Shown one piece after another: positions 25,450-33,995 of a DNA stretch of 45,810 nucleotides; positions within the stretch are counted from its first letter, which is position 1, and each line of letters opens with the position of its first letter. The notes under the pieces are model-generated. The model made no database searches. It worked only from the letters and a program-made list of their open reading frames with translations, and was not told the DNA's origin. The position numbers and the translations under genes were made by a program. This DNA is from Flavobacterium reichenbachii (GTDB taxonomy: Bacteria > Bacteroidota > Bacteroidia > Flavobacteriales > Flavobacteriaceae), in NCBI RefSeq assembly GCF_002217435.1, contig NZ_MUHF01000024.1, forward strand, positions 1 to 45,810. Reading direction: 5' to 3'.

Positions 25450-26088
25450 ATCAGCAATAGTTTCAATGGAATTTTCAGCTTTAAAAACAAAGCTTCCTGC
25501 TACTAAAACATCAGCGCCGGCTTCTACTAATTGTTTCGCATTTTTATTGGTTACACCGCCGTCAATTTCAATAATTGTTGAAGCATTTTTACGAGTAATT
25601 AGTGCTTTTAATTTTTTAACCTTATCGTAAGTATTTTCTATAAACGACTGTCCTCCAAAACCTGGATTTACACTCATAATACATACTAAATCAATATCGT
25701 TAATAACATCTTCTAAAAGATCAATATTAGTATGCGGGTTTATTGCTACACCAGCTTTCATTCCTTCGGACTTAATTGCTTGAAGTGTTCGGTGTAAGTG
25801 TGTGCAGGCTTCATAATGTACTGTTAAGCCATTGGCTCCTAAATCTGCAAAAGTTTTGATGTATCGATCTGGATCTATAATCATTAAATGAACATCAATA
25901 TATTTTTTTGCATGTTTTGAAATTGCCTCTAAGACCGGCATTCCAAAAGAGATATTCGGAACAAAAACTCCGTCCATAATATCGATATGAAACCAATCAG
26001 CCTGACTGTTATTAATCATTTCTAGATCTCGCTGTAAATTAGCAAAATCAGCAGCAAGGACTGAAGGAGCAATAAGTGTATTTTTCAT
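25426..26088 (-). CDS. rpe: Ribulose-phosphate 3-epimerase
   Basis: A 220-aa TIM-barrel epimerase of the pentose phosphate pathway, converting ribulose-5-phosphate and xylulose-5-phosphate. Signatures are APSVLAADFANLQ, HIDIMDGVFVPNISFG (catalytic His-Asp), VHLMI, CIMSVNPGFGGQSFI and EIDGGVTNKNA. It is single-gene, with its own -7 box, and overlaps the convergent nuclease gene at its 3' end. Confidence 0.96.
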   Translation of the reverse strand: MKNTLIAPSVLAADFANLQRDLEMINNSQADWFHIDIMDGVFVPNISFGMPVLEAISKHAKKYIDVHLMIIDPDRYIKTFADLGANGLTVHYEACTHLHRTLQAIKSEGMKAGVAINPHTNIDLLEDVINDIDLVCIMSVNPGFGGQSFIENTYDKVKKLKALITRKNASTIIEIDGGVTNKNAKQLVEAGADVLVAGSFVFKAENSIETIADLKALTTF

Positions 26089-26113
26089 TTTGTAGTAGTG
26101 TGTTGTTTTTTTA

Positions 26114-26121
26114 CAAAGATA
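26114..26121 (-). promoter_or_regulatory. -7 box of rpe
   Basis: TATCTTTG on the minus strand matches TAnnTTTG, 25 nt before the rpe ATG. Confidence 0.55.
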
Positions 26122-26149
26122 AAATTTTTATGATTTAGATTGAAATTTA

Positions 26150-26298
26150 AGCACAAAGTGCGCAAAGAATTACGCAAAGTACACAAAGTTTTTATGCCGA
26201 ATGTTAGTTGATTTAAAGTTCACAAAGCTTTGGAACTTTGAGTTTTTTGTGAATCTTTCAGGGCGAAAAAAACTTTGCGTGCTTTGCGGTAAAATTTT
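26150..26298. repeat. CAAAG-rich nested inverted repeat
   Basis: This is the main content of the 365-bp gap 26089-26453. The left arm carries four spaced ACAAAG/GCAAAG units (26151-26190) and the right arm carries the inverse CTTTGCG/CTTTGCGG units (26270-26290). The arms pair as TTACGCAAAG...CAAAG against CTTTG...CTTTGCGGTAA. An inner pair, AAAGTTCACAAA and TTTTGTGAATCTTT (26215-26257), is nested inside. There is no ORF. Similar CAAAG/CTTTG-rich stretches are common between Flavobacterium genes, so it is likely a dispersed non-coding repeat. Confidence 0.6.
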
Positions 26299-26300
26299 TA

Positions 26301-26333
26301 AATAAAAAACTCCGGTAATCAGCCGGAGTTTCA
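26301..26333 (-). terminator. Terminator of the sigma factor gene
   Basis: On the minus strand AACTCCGG-CTGATTA-CCGGAGTT is followed by TTTTATTT. The stem is 26308-26315 with 26323-26330. It lies 121 nt past the rpoD stop. Confidence 0.8.
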
Positions 26334-26378
26334 ATCATCAATCAAAAAACGAACAGTCAATCAAACTGTTGTTTACTG

Positions 26379-26453
26379 TTTAGTCGAAAGTCAAATGTCT
26401 TAAAGTCAAAAGAGACTTTTGGACTTTATAAACTTTCGAACTTTAAGACTAAA
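26379..26453 (-). other. Imperfect long hairpin directly after the sigma factor stop
   Basis: TTTAGTC, CGAAAGT and AAAGTC-AAAAG on one side pair in order, with bulges, against CTTTTGGACTTT, ACTTTCG and GACTAAA on the other. It begins right after the stop codon. It may be a 3' UTR stabiliser or processing signal. Confidence 0.4.
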
Positions 26454-27317
26454 TTAGCCTAAGTAAGTTTTAAGTATTTTACTTCTAGAAGTATGTTTTA
26501 ATCTGCGGATTGCTTTTTCTTTAATCTGACGCACACGCTCACGAGTTAAGTCAAAAGTTTCTCCAATTTCTTCAAGAGTCATTGGATGTTGATCTCCAAG
26601 ACCAAAATACAAACGAACAACATCGGCCTCTCTTGGAGTTAATGTTTCTAAAGAACGTTCAATTTCAGTACGTAAAGATTCGTGGATTAATTCTCTGTCC
26701 GGGTTTGGAGATTCTCCAGAACGTAAAACGTCATAAAGGTTAGAATCTTCACCTTCAACAAGAGGTGCATCCATAGATAAGTGACGACCAGAGTTTTTCA
26801 TAGACTCTTTTACATCATTTACAGTCATGTCAAGTTCTTTTGCAATTTCTTCAGCAGAAGGTGGACGCTCGTTAGATTGCTCTAATAACGCATACATTTT
26901 GTTGATTTTATTGATAGAACCAATTTTGTTTAATGGTAAACGTACAATACGTGATTGCTCAGCTAAAGCTTGAAGAATCGATTGACGAATCCACCATACA
27001 GCATAAGAAATGAATTTGAAACCACGAGTTTCATCAAAACGCTGTGCTGCTTTAATTAAACCTAAGTTTCCTTCATTAATTAAATCGGGAAGAGTTAATC
27101 CTTGATTTTGATATTGTTTAGCCACAGATACTACGAAACGTAGGTTGGCTTTGGTTAATTTTTCTAAAGCTCTTTGATCACCAGCCTTTATTCTTTGTGC
27201 TAATTCTACCTCTTCATCAGCGGTAATTAGGTCAACTTTTCCAATTTCTTGTAGATATTTGTCTAACGATGCAGTTTCACGATTAGTTACCTGCTTGGTA
27301 ATTTTAAGTTGTCTCAT
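26454..27317 (-). CDS. rpoD: Primary RNA polymerase sigma factor (RpoD/SigA)
   Basis: A 287-aa group 1 sigma-70 factor of the short Bacteroidota type, without the large region 1.1 and non-conserved insert. Region 1.2 is SLDKYLQEIGKVDLIT; region 2 includes NLRFVVSVAKQY, DLINEGNLGLIKAA and the -10-reading YAVWWIRQSI; region 3 is about 130-210; region 4 has LTPREADVVRLYFGL and the helix-turn-helix LEEIGETFDLTRERVRQIKEKAIRRLK. This is the factor expected to read the TTTG/TAnnTTTG promoters seen throughout the window. No convincing promoter of its own was identified. Confidence 0.97.
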   Translation of the reverse strand: MRQLKITKQVTNRETASLDKYLQEIGKVDLITADEEVELAQRIKAGDQRALEKLTKANLRFVVSVAKQYQNQGLTLPDLINEGNLGLIKAAQRFDETRGFKFISYAVWWIRQSILQALAEQSRIVRLPLNKIGSINKINKMYALLEQSNERPPSAEEIAKELDMTVNDVKESMKNSGRHLSMDAPLVEGEDSNLYDVLRSGESPNPDRELIHESLRTEIERSLETLTPREADVVRLYFGLGDQHPMTLEEIGETFDLTRERVRQIKEKAIRRLKHTSRSKILKTYLG

Positions 27318-27420
27318 GTTGTTGTCTCCCTATTTTTTAAAGTGTACAAATAGTTATACGTAAGAAGTGGTGAAAAAGTTACAATTAAAATAAAATATTT
27401 TTAAAATTGTAATTATTGAA

Positions 27421-27457
27421 GTAAAAATCCCAGCACACAATGAACCGGGATATTTTT
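27421..27457 (-). terminator. Terminator of the TonB-dependent receptor operon
   Basis: On the minus strand ATCCCGG and CTGGGAT pair (one G-T), followed by TTTTTAC. It lies just past the stop at 27461. Confidence 0.65.
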
Positions 27458-27460
27458 AAT

Positions 27461-29233
27461 TTAATTAGAAATAGTGTCTTGCACCTCTATTATTTCTTTT
27501 ATGTAAACTGGTTTGCCACTGAAAGAAAAGCCTTCTAATGTCACTTCAAATTTGCCAGATACATCAGAAGTATAAAATGAAATTGAAGAACTTATAATAG
27601 GAGTATTTGGAATCCACAAAAGCTGATGTCTGTAGTCTGGAATTCTGTCATTTTTACTGTTTGAATAATCAGGATGAAAATATTCTTTTCTTGCCTGTGG
27701 TCTTATGAGCTCTGGTTTTAGTATAAAATCACCTTTTAGGGATGTTTCATAATCTCCCTTTTTTGTTGAAAAAAAGATTAATCCGTTGAATGTTTTTGCT
27801 CCATAATAGTACAGTCCTTTAACCACATTTACCTTGTCGATATTTTTAGAATTATAGCTGAAAAATTCTTTTAAATCTTCAATTATTAATCCGTCAACCG
27901 CAACTAATGGCGGTAAAGGTGATTCGTAATTTTCATCAAAATCAAAAATTTGTATCGAGTAATTATTGTTCTCTTTTTTATAAATAACACCATTTAAAAT
28001 TTCTGTAATTGTTTCTGCTACTGTTTGAAATCGTGTAAATTCATCTAACCTGAACTCGGTAGATTTTGACCCATAAAAAGGAACAAAATTACCCGAAGCA
28101 ACTAAACTATCCTTTTTTATATTATAATAAGCATTTTCTACTTGACTTGAAATCAATCTTTCAGTTATATTTTTGCTGGATTCCGAATTAAGTTGAAAGT
28201 TAGAATAGGTAAGACTTGAGAAATCAATTTTCTTTGGTTTATCTAATTCTATAACATATTTTTCTTTATTTTCTTCTAATAATTGAATTACAATATTTGG
28301 ATTCGGATTTGATTTTTCTAAATTAAAAATAAATCTTCCCTGCTGATCTGTCATCGCTATTTTTAAATCATAATCTTTTCCAATAAGCGACAGCGCTACT
28401 TTCTTGTTTTTAATTTCTGCTGTTGTGGAACTTATGCGGCCAGAAATTATTTCTCCTCGTAATTCAGGTAATGTAAAATTTAGGGTAGTAATTTCGTTAA
28501 GATCTTTATTTTGATTTTCTGCTTGATATTCTTTAACACTTTTTTTCTTTTGAGCAGAAAAACCGTCGGACTTTCTAACGGACACTGTATAATTTCCATT
28601 TAAAAAATCATCAGAAGAAGTGTTGATTTTTAGATCAATTTTACTTCTATTATTAAATGTTTTATTTTTAAAATCAAAAGATATATTTTCGTCAGCTATT
28701 GGTTCTAATGAAGCTGTTTCTTTTTGATCTCCCGTCAAAGCCAGTTTTTCTTTATAAGGATTTATAATAAAAATATCAGTGCTGAAATACTCTTCTATGT
28801 TTTTATTCAGCATCCAGTTTGTGTATCCTACTATTTTATAAGTTCCAGTCTCGAATGTAGTAGGAATAAAAAAATCGCCGTTTCCTGCTCCGTTTTCAAG
28901 GAATATTTTCTGGCTTACAACAGTTTTTTTCTCGCTGTTGATCAATTCAAAATAAACTACTTTACTATGTTTGGATAAAGCTTTAGTGATTTTATCTGTA
29001 CAAAATATGTTGTAAAGTAAAGTTTCTCCAGTTAAATAGGAATTGGCGTTTGTTGTGATAAAAACTGATTCACGTAAATTTTGATCAATTTTATTCAGTT
29101 CAGCAATAGAATTGTTGTTTTGGCCGAATACAATCTGCTGATAACTTAATAGTAAAGTCAGGACTAATATATGTTTTAATCTATCCAAAATGATGGTTTT
29201 ATATTTGATGAAAAAGAAGTACAGTCGCCGCAT
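27461..29233 (-). CDS. Exported protein with MG-like and TonB plug-like regions
   Basis: A 590-aa exported protein (signal-like LKHILVLTLLLSYQQIVFG). The N-terminal third (about 55-160) resembles alpha-2-macroglobulin-type MG domains (LTGETLLYNIFCTD, GTYKIVGYTNWM). A carboxypeptidase-regulatory-like segment follows (about 240-330). About 430-490 look like a TonB receptor plug (LVAVDGLIIEDLKEFF, VNVVKGLYYYGAKTFNGLIFFST). The start may be ATG 29233 (58-bp overlap with the DUF4249 gene) or TTG 29188 (13-bp overlap). The context suggests an accessory to the upstream receptor. It has no barrel. Confidence 0.7.
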   Translation of the reverse strand: MRRLYFFFIKYKTIILDRLKHILVLTLLLSYQQIVFGQNNNSIAELNKIDQNLRESVFITTNANSYLTGETLLYNIFCTDKITKALSKHSKVVYFELINSEKKTVVSQKIFLENGAGNGDFFIPTTFETGTYKIVGYTNWMLNKNIEEYFSTDIFIINPYKEKLALTGDQKETASLEPIADENISFDFKNKTFNNRSKIDLKINTSSDDFLNGNYTVSVRKSDGFSAQKKKSVKEYQAENQNKDLNEITTLNFTLPELRGEIISGRISSTTAEIKNKKVALSLIGKDYDLKIAMTDQQGRFIFNLEKSNPNPNIVIQLLEENKEKYVIELDKPKKIDFSSLTYSNFQLNSESSKNITERLISSQVENAYYNIKKDSLVASGNFVPFYGSKSTEFRLDEFTRFQTVAETITEILNGVIYKKENNNYSIQIFDFDENYESPLPPLVAVDGLIIEDLKEFFSYNSKNIDKVNVVKGLYYYGAKTFNGLIFFSTKKGDYETSLKGDFILKPELIRPQARKEYFHPDYSNSKNDRIPDYRHQLLWIPNTPIISSSISFYTSDVSGKFEVTLEGFSFSGKPVYIKEIIEVQDTISN

Positions 29234-30354
29234 TGAATATCATAAAGTATGAAATCGGGCGTTTCCGTCGGATAATAAACTCTAGTTCCTGATTTTAGTA
29301 ACTCTACTGCGACATTTGATGAAAAAGAAAAAACATATTGGTCAACTGAGGCTTCTGGTATAGGATAAGGACAGTCGTACTGATATTCAGGAGTAAATTC
29401 TTTTGGAAATAGATCTCTAAAATTAAAAAATATTCGTTTTTCAGAATAAGTAGAAACATTAAAAAAACCAATTATTTTTTCTCCCGGATTATCTACAGAT
29501 TTTAGGTTTCCGGAAAAAAAACCTGGCTGGGTTTGTGAGAGTATGTTGCCAGAATTAGATATTTGTTTTAAGGTTTCATAAAAAGTCTGCGCAGCTAAAT
29601 TTTGTACATATTGTTTTACCAAAATACTGTATCTATTTCTAATAATTTTATTTTTGCTGTCTATGAACCTAACAGGAAAATTAACTACTTTATCTTCACT
29701 GAGTTTACTTGTATTTGTTAGAAGTAATTCGTTTGAAGTTTGATATGAGTAGCACGTTCTTGCTTCTTCTACTCGATCAACCAATTGAATTTTTCCATTT
29801 ACAACGACAGCTTTTTTTGCGTACCATTTTGAAGCGATTACTTGATATGTTTCTTCATATTCATATCTGTAATATTTTGACATATTAGTGGGATCACTGC
29901 TGTTTACGGTAATTTCTACTCCCAGTTCATCATTTTTAGTAATTGCAGTTGCTTCCAAATGATCAATTTGAGTTTGTTGAGGCAGTTTTTCTGCAGTTGA
30001 TATATAGGTTTTACCATCTTTGGTCAATACATGCAGTTGATACGCTCTTCCTGAACTTGCCTGAAACTGATTTAAAGATACATATGTGCCGTTCTTTTCT
30101 TGAAAATCATATCTGTCGCCTAAATTATCTGTTATATATACAGCTGCACCAGTTTCAACTTTTGGAGTACTTTCTTCAAGAGTATAAGTTCTCGAAATTT
30201 TAATTTCCTGAAATTTTAATTGATTTGTTATAGTAGCTTCTACAACGAGGAGGTCTTCAAATTCTTGTGTTTGATAATTATAAGGAGTTGTACAGCCAAA
30301 AGCCAATACAGCAAATATTATTGAAAGGAATTTATATAGGAAGATTTTTTTCAT
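29176..30354 (-). CDS. DUF4249-family lipoprotein
   Basis: A 392-aa lipoprotein (lipobox LAFGCTTP, C21) matching the DUF4249 pattern: EDLLVVEATITNQLKFQEIKISRTY, GAAVYITDNLGDRYDF and a cysteine-containing tail (YDIQCGDC). Members of this family sit next to STN-containing TonB-dependent receptors in Bacteroidota and are presumed surface lipoproteins that assist them. It lies 5 bp after the receptor gene and overlaps the next gene. The ligand is unknown. Confidence 0.85.
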   Translation of the reverse strand: MKKIFLYKFLSIIFAVLAFGCTTPYNYQTQEFEDLLVVEATITNQLKFQEIKISRTYTLEESTPKVETGAAVYITDNLGDRYDFQEKNGTYVSLNQFQASSGRAYQLHVLTKDGKTYISTAEKLPQQTQIDHLEATAITKNDELGVEITVNSSDPTNMSKYYRYEYEETYQVIASKWYAKKAVVVNGKIQLVDRVEEARTCYSYQTSNELLLTNTSKLSEDKVVNFPVRFIDSKNKIIRNRYSILVKQYVQNLAAQTFYETLKQISNSGNILSQTQPGFFSGNLKSVDNPGEKIIGFFNVSTYSEKRIFFNFRDLFPKEFTPEYQYDCPYPIPEASVDQYVFSFSSNVAVELLKSGTRVYYPTETPDFILYDIQCGDCTSFSSNIKPSFWID

Positions 30355-30359
30355 AATCT

Positions 30360-33107
30360 TTAAAATTTAAAATTATAAGTAATTGTAGGTATCGGCATTG
30401 CAAAGATTGATGTTTTGTAGGCTTTTATCTGTCCTTCTTTTGTCACAAAAAAGATAGAATAAGGATTGTTTCTCCCCAGCACATTATATATGGAAATATT
30501 CCAGAAACTATGCGCTAGTTTTTTAATTTTATGATTCCCTTCAATGTTTAACCCAATATCTAATCTGTAATAATCAGGAATTCTAAATTTATTACGATCG
30601 CTGTAAAGTGTATATTCAGCACCATTTAAGACATATTTACCAATCGGATATGTAACAGGTCTTCCGGTTTGATAAACAAAATTAGAAGAAAAACTGTATC
30701 GTTTCGTAAATTTGTAATTCATTACAATACTGACGTCGTGAGGCTTGTCAAAATTCGTAGGAAAAAAATCTCCATTGTTTACTTTCTCATCATTAAATTG
30801 GCTGTCGAGTTTTATAAAAGATCTTGAATAAGTATAGCCAATCCATCCGTTAAGTCTTCCATATGGTTTTTTTAATAAAAATTCTACTCCGTATGCTTTT
30901 CCTTCACCTTGCAGTAATTCAGTTTCTATATTTTGATTCAAAATTGTAGTAGCTCCTACTTTGTAATCTACAAGATTTTTAGACGTTTTATAATACCCTT
31001 CTAAACTTAACTCAATATCTTTATAATCGAGTTTCTTAAAAAGACCTAGCGAATACTGTAAACCGCTTTCTGGTTTTACATTTAAATCCGATAACTTCCA
31101 AGTATCAGTCGGTGCCTGCGTTGTATTATTAGATAATAAATGAATGTATTGAAAATTCTTGTCAAAACCTGCTTTTATAAAAAAGCTGTCGTCAAAAATA
31201 TATCTTAAGCCAATTCTAGGCTCAAAACCGCCAGAAGTATTGATTACTTCATTGTTAGTATAATTTTTTTCTTCAATTACTGTTGAGTTAGTCAGCGGAA
31301 CTCCTTCTTGATAAATCTTTTGAGTGGATGGTCCTAAAGCGGCATACAGCGAATATCTCGCTCCAACATCAAGCAGTAATTTTTCTGTAATTTCAAATTT
31401 ATCAGATAAAAATGCAGCTGACTCCAAACCTTTTTCATTATCTATTTTTATCGGATCAACAATTGAATTTGATCCATTGGGTGTCATTTCCCCAGGATTA
31501 ACTTTGTATAATTTGCTTGATATTCCGTAAGTAAACTTATGTTTTGCTTTGAATGCAGTATTGAATTTTAAACTTACCTGAGTTTCATCTATTTTGTATT
31601 TATAAATAAAAGACTCCGGATTTGGTGAATCATAGTTAATGCTGAATTTATATTCGCTGTTTGTAACGTTAAATTCGCTGTTTGTTTTTTCGCTAAAAGC
31701 ATGTTTCCATTTCAAAGAAACAAGTCTGTTGCTGTATTGATATAGAGAATCTGGAGTTATGCTGTATCGGTCTTTGCTGTAATATCCAGTTCCTTCAATA
31801 GAATTGTTTTTATTTATTTTATGATTGTATTTTGCAAATAAATCGTAAAAAGAGGCTTCACTGTTTTTTAAATTTTCATCGTCTAACGATTTTAAAATCC
31901 AGTCAGAATAAGTTGCTCTTCCTCCAACTAATAAGCTTGCTTTTCCTTTTACAACAGGAATAGAAGCTGTTAAATTACTCGTTACAGGTCCAATTCCTCC
32001 TTCGCCGGAAAATTTTTCAGTATTTCCATTTTTAGAAATAATATCAAAAACAGATGATAATCTTCCTCCAAATTCTGATGGAATTCCACCCTTATAAATA
32101 TCTACTTTGTTAATGGTGTAAGGGTTTACCGAAGAGAAAAATCCAAAAAGATGTGCAGGATTGTATAATGTCGCATTATCTAATAATACTAAATTTTGAT
32201 CTTCTTTTCCGCCGCGCACGCTAAATCCAGATGAACCTTCTCCTGCTGTTTTTACTCCCGGAATTGTTAAGGCTACTTTTAGGATATCTCGTTCACCCAA
32301 TATTAACGGAATAGTTTTAACGCCTTCTGCTTCAATTGTTGTTACACCTGTGATTGCAGTTCTAATATTTTGATTGCTTTTTCCTTTTACGACAACTTCA
32401 TCCAATTGATTTATTTTTTCAACTACAGAAAAATCCAATGTTCCGTTGCTGTAAATCATTATTTTTCTGGCCGTATTTCTGTAAACTAAAGATTGTACTT
32501 CGATAGTGCTTATTCCAGTAGGAAGTTTCAAACTATAAAACCCAGATGCATCAGTTGTCGTGCTGATCGTTGTGTTTTTTGCTTTTACAGTTATGTCGGC
32601 TAACGGTTTGTTGTCTTTTAAATCTGTTATGTGCCCCGAAAGAATATAAAAATCAATTTCTGAATCGATTTCTTCTTTACCAATTAAAGCAATCGGATTT
32701 TCTGTTTCTGGTTTGTTTTTCCCAACTGAATCGTACTGCTGAAAGAATATTGGAGTTTTTGTATTTAAATCTTTTGTGCCCTTAATTGGATATTTATCGT
32801 AAATGACACTGTTTTTGGTTAGGATAATTTTATTTTTATCAATAAAGAAATTTATATCTGTATCCTTAAAAAGTTTAGGCAGTATTTCTTCAATAGTTTT
32901 GTTAGAATAATCCCCAGATATTAATACAGTTTTATCAAACCATTCTTCTTGAAAATAAAATTTGAAATTTGTAGAAGCTTCAATTTTTTTTAAAACTTCG
33001 ACCTGATTAATATTGCTAAAATTAATGCTGATAGTAGACTTTTGATCTTGTGAATACATTAATTGATTTAAACCAAAAAATAATAAAATAATAGTAAAAA
33101 TTCTCAT
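30360..33107 (-). CDS. TonB-dependent receptor with STN domain
   Basis: A 915-aa outer-membrane receptor. In order: signal peptide (MRIFTIILLFFGLNQLMYS); STN domain about 25-110 (FKFYFQEEWFDKTVLISGDYSN to NKIILTKN); a linker; a carboxypeptidase-like domain about 153-235 (LSGHITDLKDNKPLADITVKA); plug about 240-360 (GEGSSGFSVRGGKEDQNLVLLDNATLYNPAHLFGFF is split here by family convention); then a beta-barrel ending in an aromatic residue (TITYNFKF). STN receptors often receive a signal through an anti-sigma factor, but no FecR or ECF sigma gene is next to it. A DUF4249 lipoprotein follows rather than SusD. Confidence 0.92.
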   Translation of the reverse strand: MRIFTIILLFFGLNQLMYSQDQKSTISINFSNINQVEVLKKIEASTNFKFYFQEEWFDKTVLISGDYSNKTIEEILPKLFKDTDINFFIDKNKIILTKNSVIYDKYPIKGTKDLNTKTPIFFQQYDSVGKNKPETENPIALIGKEEIDSEIDFYILSGHITDLKDNKPLADITVKAKNTTISTTTDASGFYSLKLPTGISTIEVQSLVYRNTARKIMIYSNGTLDFSVVEKINQLDEVVVKGKSNQNIRTAITGVTTIEAEGVKTIPLILGERDILKVALTIPGVKTAGEGSSGFSVRGGKEDQNLVLLDNATLYNPAHLFGFFSSVNPYTINKVDIYKGGIPSEFGGRLSSVFDIISKNGNTEKFSGEGGIGPVTSNLTASIPVVKGKASLLVGGRATYSDWILKSLDDENLKNSEASFYDLFAKYNHKINKNNSIEGTGYYSKDRYSITPDSLYQYSNRLVSLKWKHAFSEKTNSEFNVTNSEYKFSINYDSPNPESFIYKYKIDETQVSLKFNTAFKAKHKFTYGISSKLYKVNPGEMTPNGSNSIVDPIKIDNEKGLESAAFLSDKFEITEKLLLDVGARYSLYAALGPSTQKIYQEGVPLTNSTVIEEKNYTNNEVINTSGGFEPRIGLRYIFDDSFFIKAGFDKNFQYIHLLSNNTTQAPTDTWKLSDLNVKPESGLQYSLGLFKKLDYKDIELSLEGYYKTSKNLVDYKVGATTILNQNIETELLQGEGKAYGVEFLLKKPYGRLNGWIGYTYSRSFIKLDSQFNDEKVNNGDFFPTNFDKPHDVSIVMNYKFTKRYSFSSNFVYQTGRPVTYPIGKYVLNGAEYTLYSDRNKFRIPDYYRLDIGLNIEGNHKIKKLAHSFWNISIYNVLGRNNPYSIFFVTKEGQIKAYKTSIFAMPIPTITYNFKF

Positions 33108-33117
33108 TTGGATGATG

Positions 33118-33843
33118 CTATAGATTTATATTGTTAATGTATTTCATTAGATTTTTCATAAATAATCCAGGATCATCCTTTTTTAAATCTCTATTCATAA
33201 AATAGAAATCATTTATTTTTCTTTTTTTGTCGGGATATAATTTTATGATTTCTTTTTTATCATTGATCAATGTAAATGTGTTTTCTTTTAATAGTAAAAA
33301 CTCATATTTCAGTCTATATTCTATTAAAAAAACGTTGTCTTTTAAGGTGTTGTTTTTTTCTTTAAAATATTTTATATACAAAATAGATTTGTCACCATTT
33401 AAAGTTTCATCATAATATCCGCCTTTAAAAGTGGAGCTGAGATTTTTTAGATTGACGAATTTTTGATTTCCTAATTTAAAAGAGCCAACGTTATCCTTAA
33501 TAAGATTGATTTGCATATTATTTGAATCGGTATAGGGTCTTAAAATAAGTTCATCTGCGTAGATATCATATTTTAAGTATAAGTCGTAGTAATTCTGATT
33601 ATTATAAGTAATACTCCCGTTTCTAAAATCATTTGAGATATAATAGCGGTTTTGATTATCTACAGTTCTGTCAAAATTAAAATGTGCTGGACCGTTTCTA
33701 AAATCTAAAGATTCAACTCCAAGATTTCTGTCAAGCCAATTGTAGGTTGCAGCTTCGCTATTGTTTTGACTGTGGATGCTAAAGATGTTTAGGAATAATC
33801 CAAATAAAATTATAAAATAAGGTTTTTTTTGAATTTTTTTCAA
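33118..33843 (-). CDS. Exported hypothetical protein, first gene of receptor operon
   Basis: About 241 aa with a signal peptide (KKIQKKPYFIILFGLFLNIFSIHSQ). The body is rich in Asn, Tyr and Asp with beta-strand character. I do not recognise a domain. The start is taken at TTG 33841-33843: the longer reading from TTG 33882 would begin inside a perfect -7 box (33880-33887), which cannot be in the message. It ends 10 bp before the receptor gene, so it is probably the first cistron of the four-gene operon. Confidence 0.65.
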   Translation of the reverse strand: MKKIQKKPYFIILFGLFLNIFSIHSQNNSEAATYNWLDRNLGVESLDFRNGPAHFNFDRTVDNQNRYYISNDFRNGSITYNNQNYYDLYLKYDIYADELILRPYTDSNNMQINLIKDNVGSFKLGNQKFVNLKNLSSTFKGGYYDETLNGDKSILYIKYFKEKNNTLKDNVFLIEYRLKYEFLLLKENTFTLINDKKEIIKLYPDKKRKINDFYFMNRDLKKDDPGLFMKNLMKYINNINL

Positions 33844-33879
33844 AGGATTGTTGGTTTTAATGTTTTTGGATGTTGTTGC

Positions 33880-33910
33880 CAAAAGTATTAAAAAAATGTT
33901 ATAAAACTAA
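33880..33910 (-). promoter_or_regulatory. Promoter of the STN receptor operon
   Basis: On the minus strand TTAG (33910-33907), 19 nt, then TACTTTTG (33887-33880), which matches TAnnTTTG. Confidence 0.55.
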
Positions 33911-33995
33911 TCAAGATTGTTAAAATGTAACTTATATTTTACATTTCACAGTCAAAAGCCATGATTCGTCAATCCAACAAAGGCTCTGTGTTGAA

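Noticed and set aside
26150..26298. CRISPR array
   Set aside because: The CAAAG units are short, irregularly spaced and inverted; there are no equal spacers and no cas genes.
30360..33107. SusC-type receptor of a polysaccharide-utilisation locus
   Set aside because: The next gene is DUF4249-like, not SusD, and there are no glycoside hydrolases nearby.
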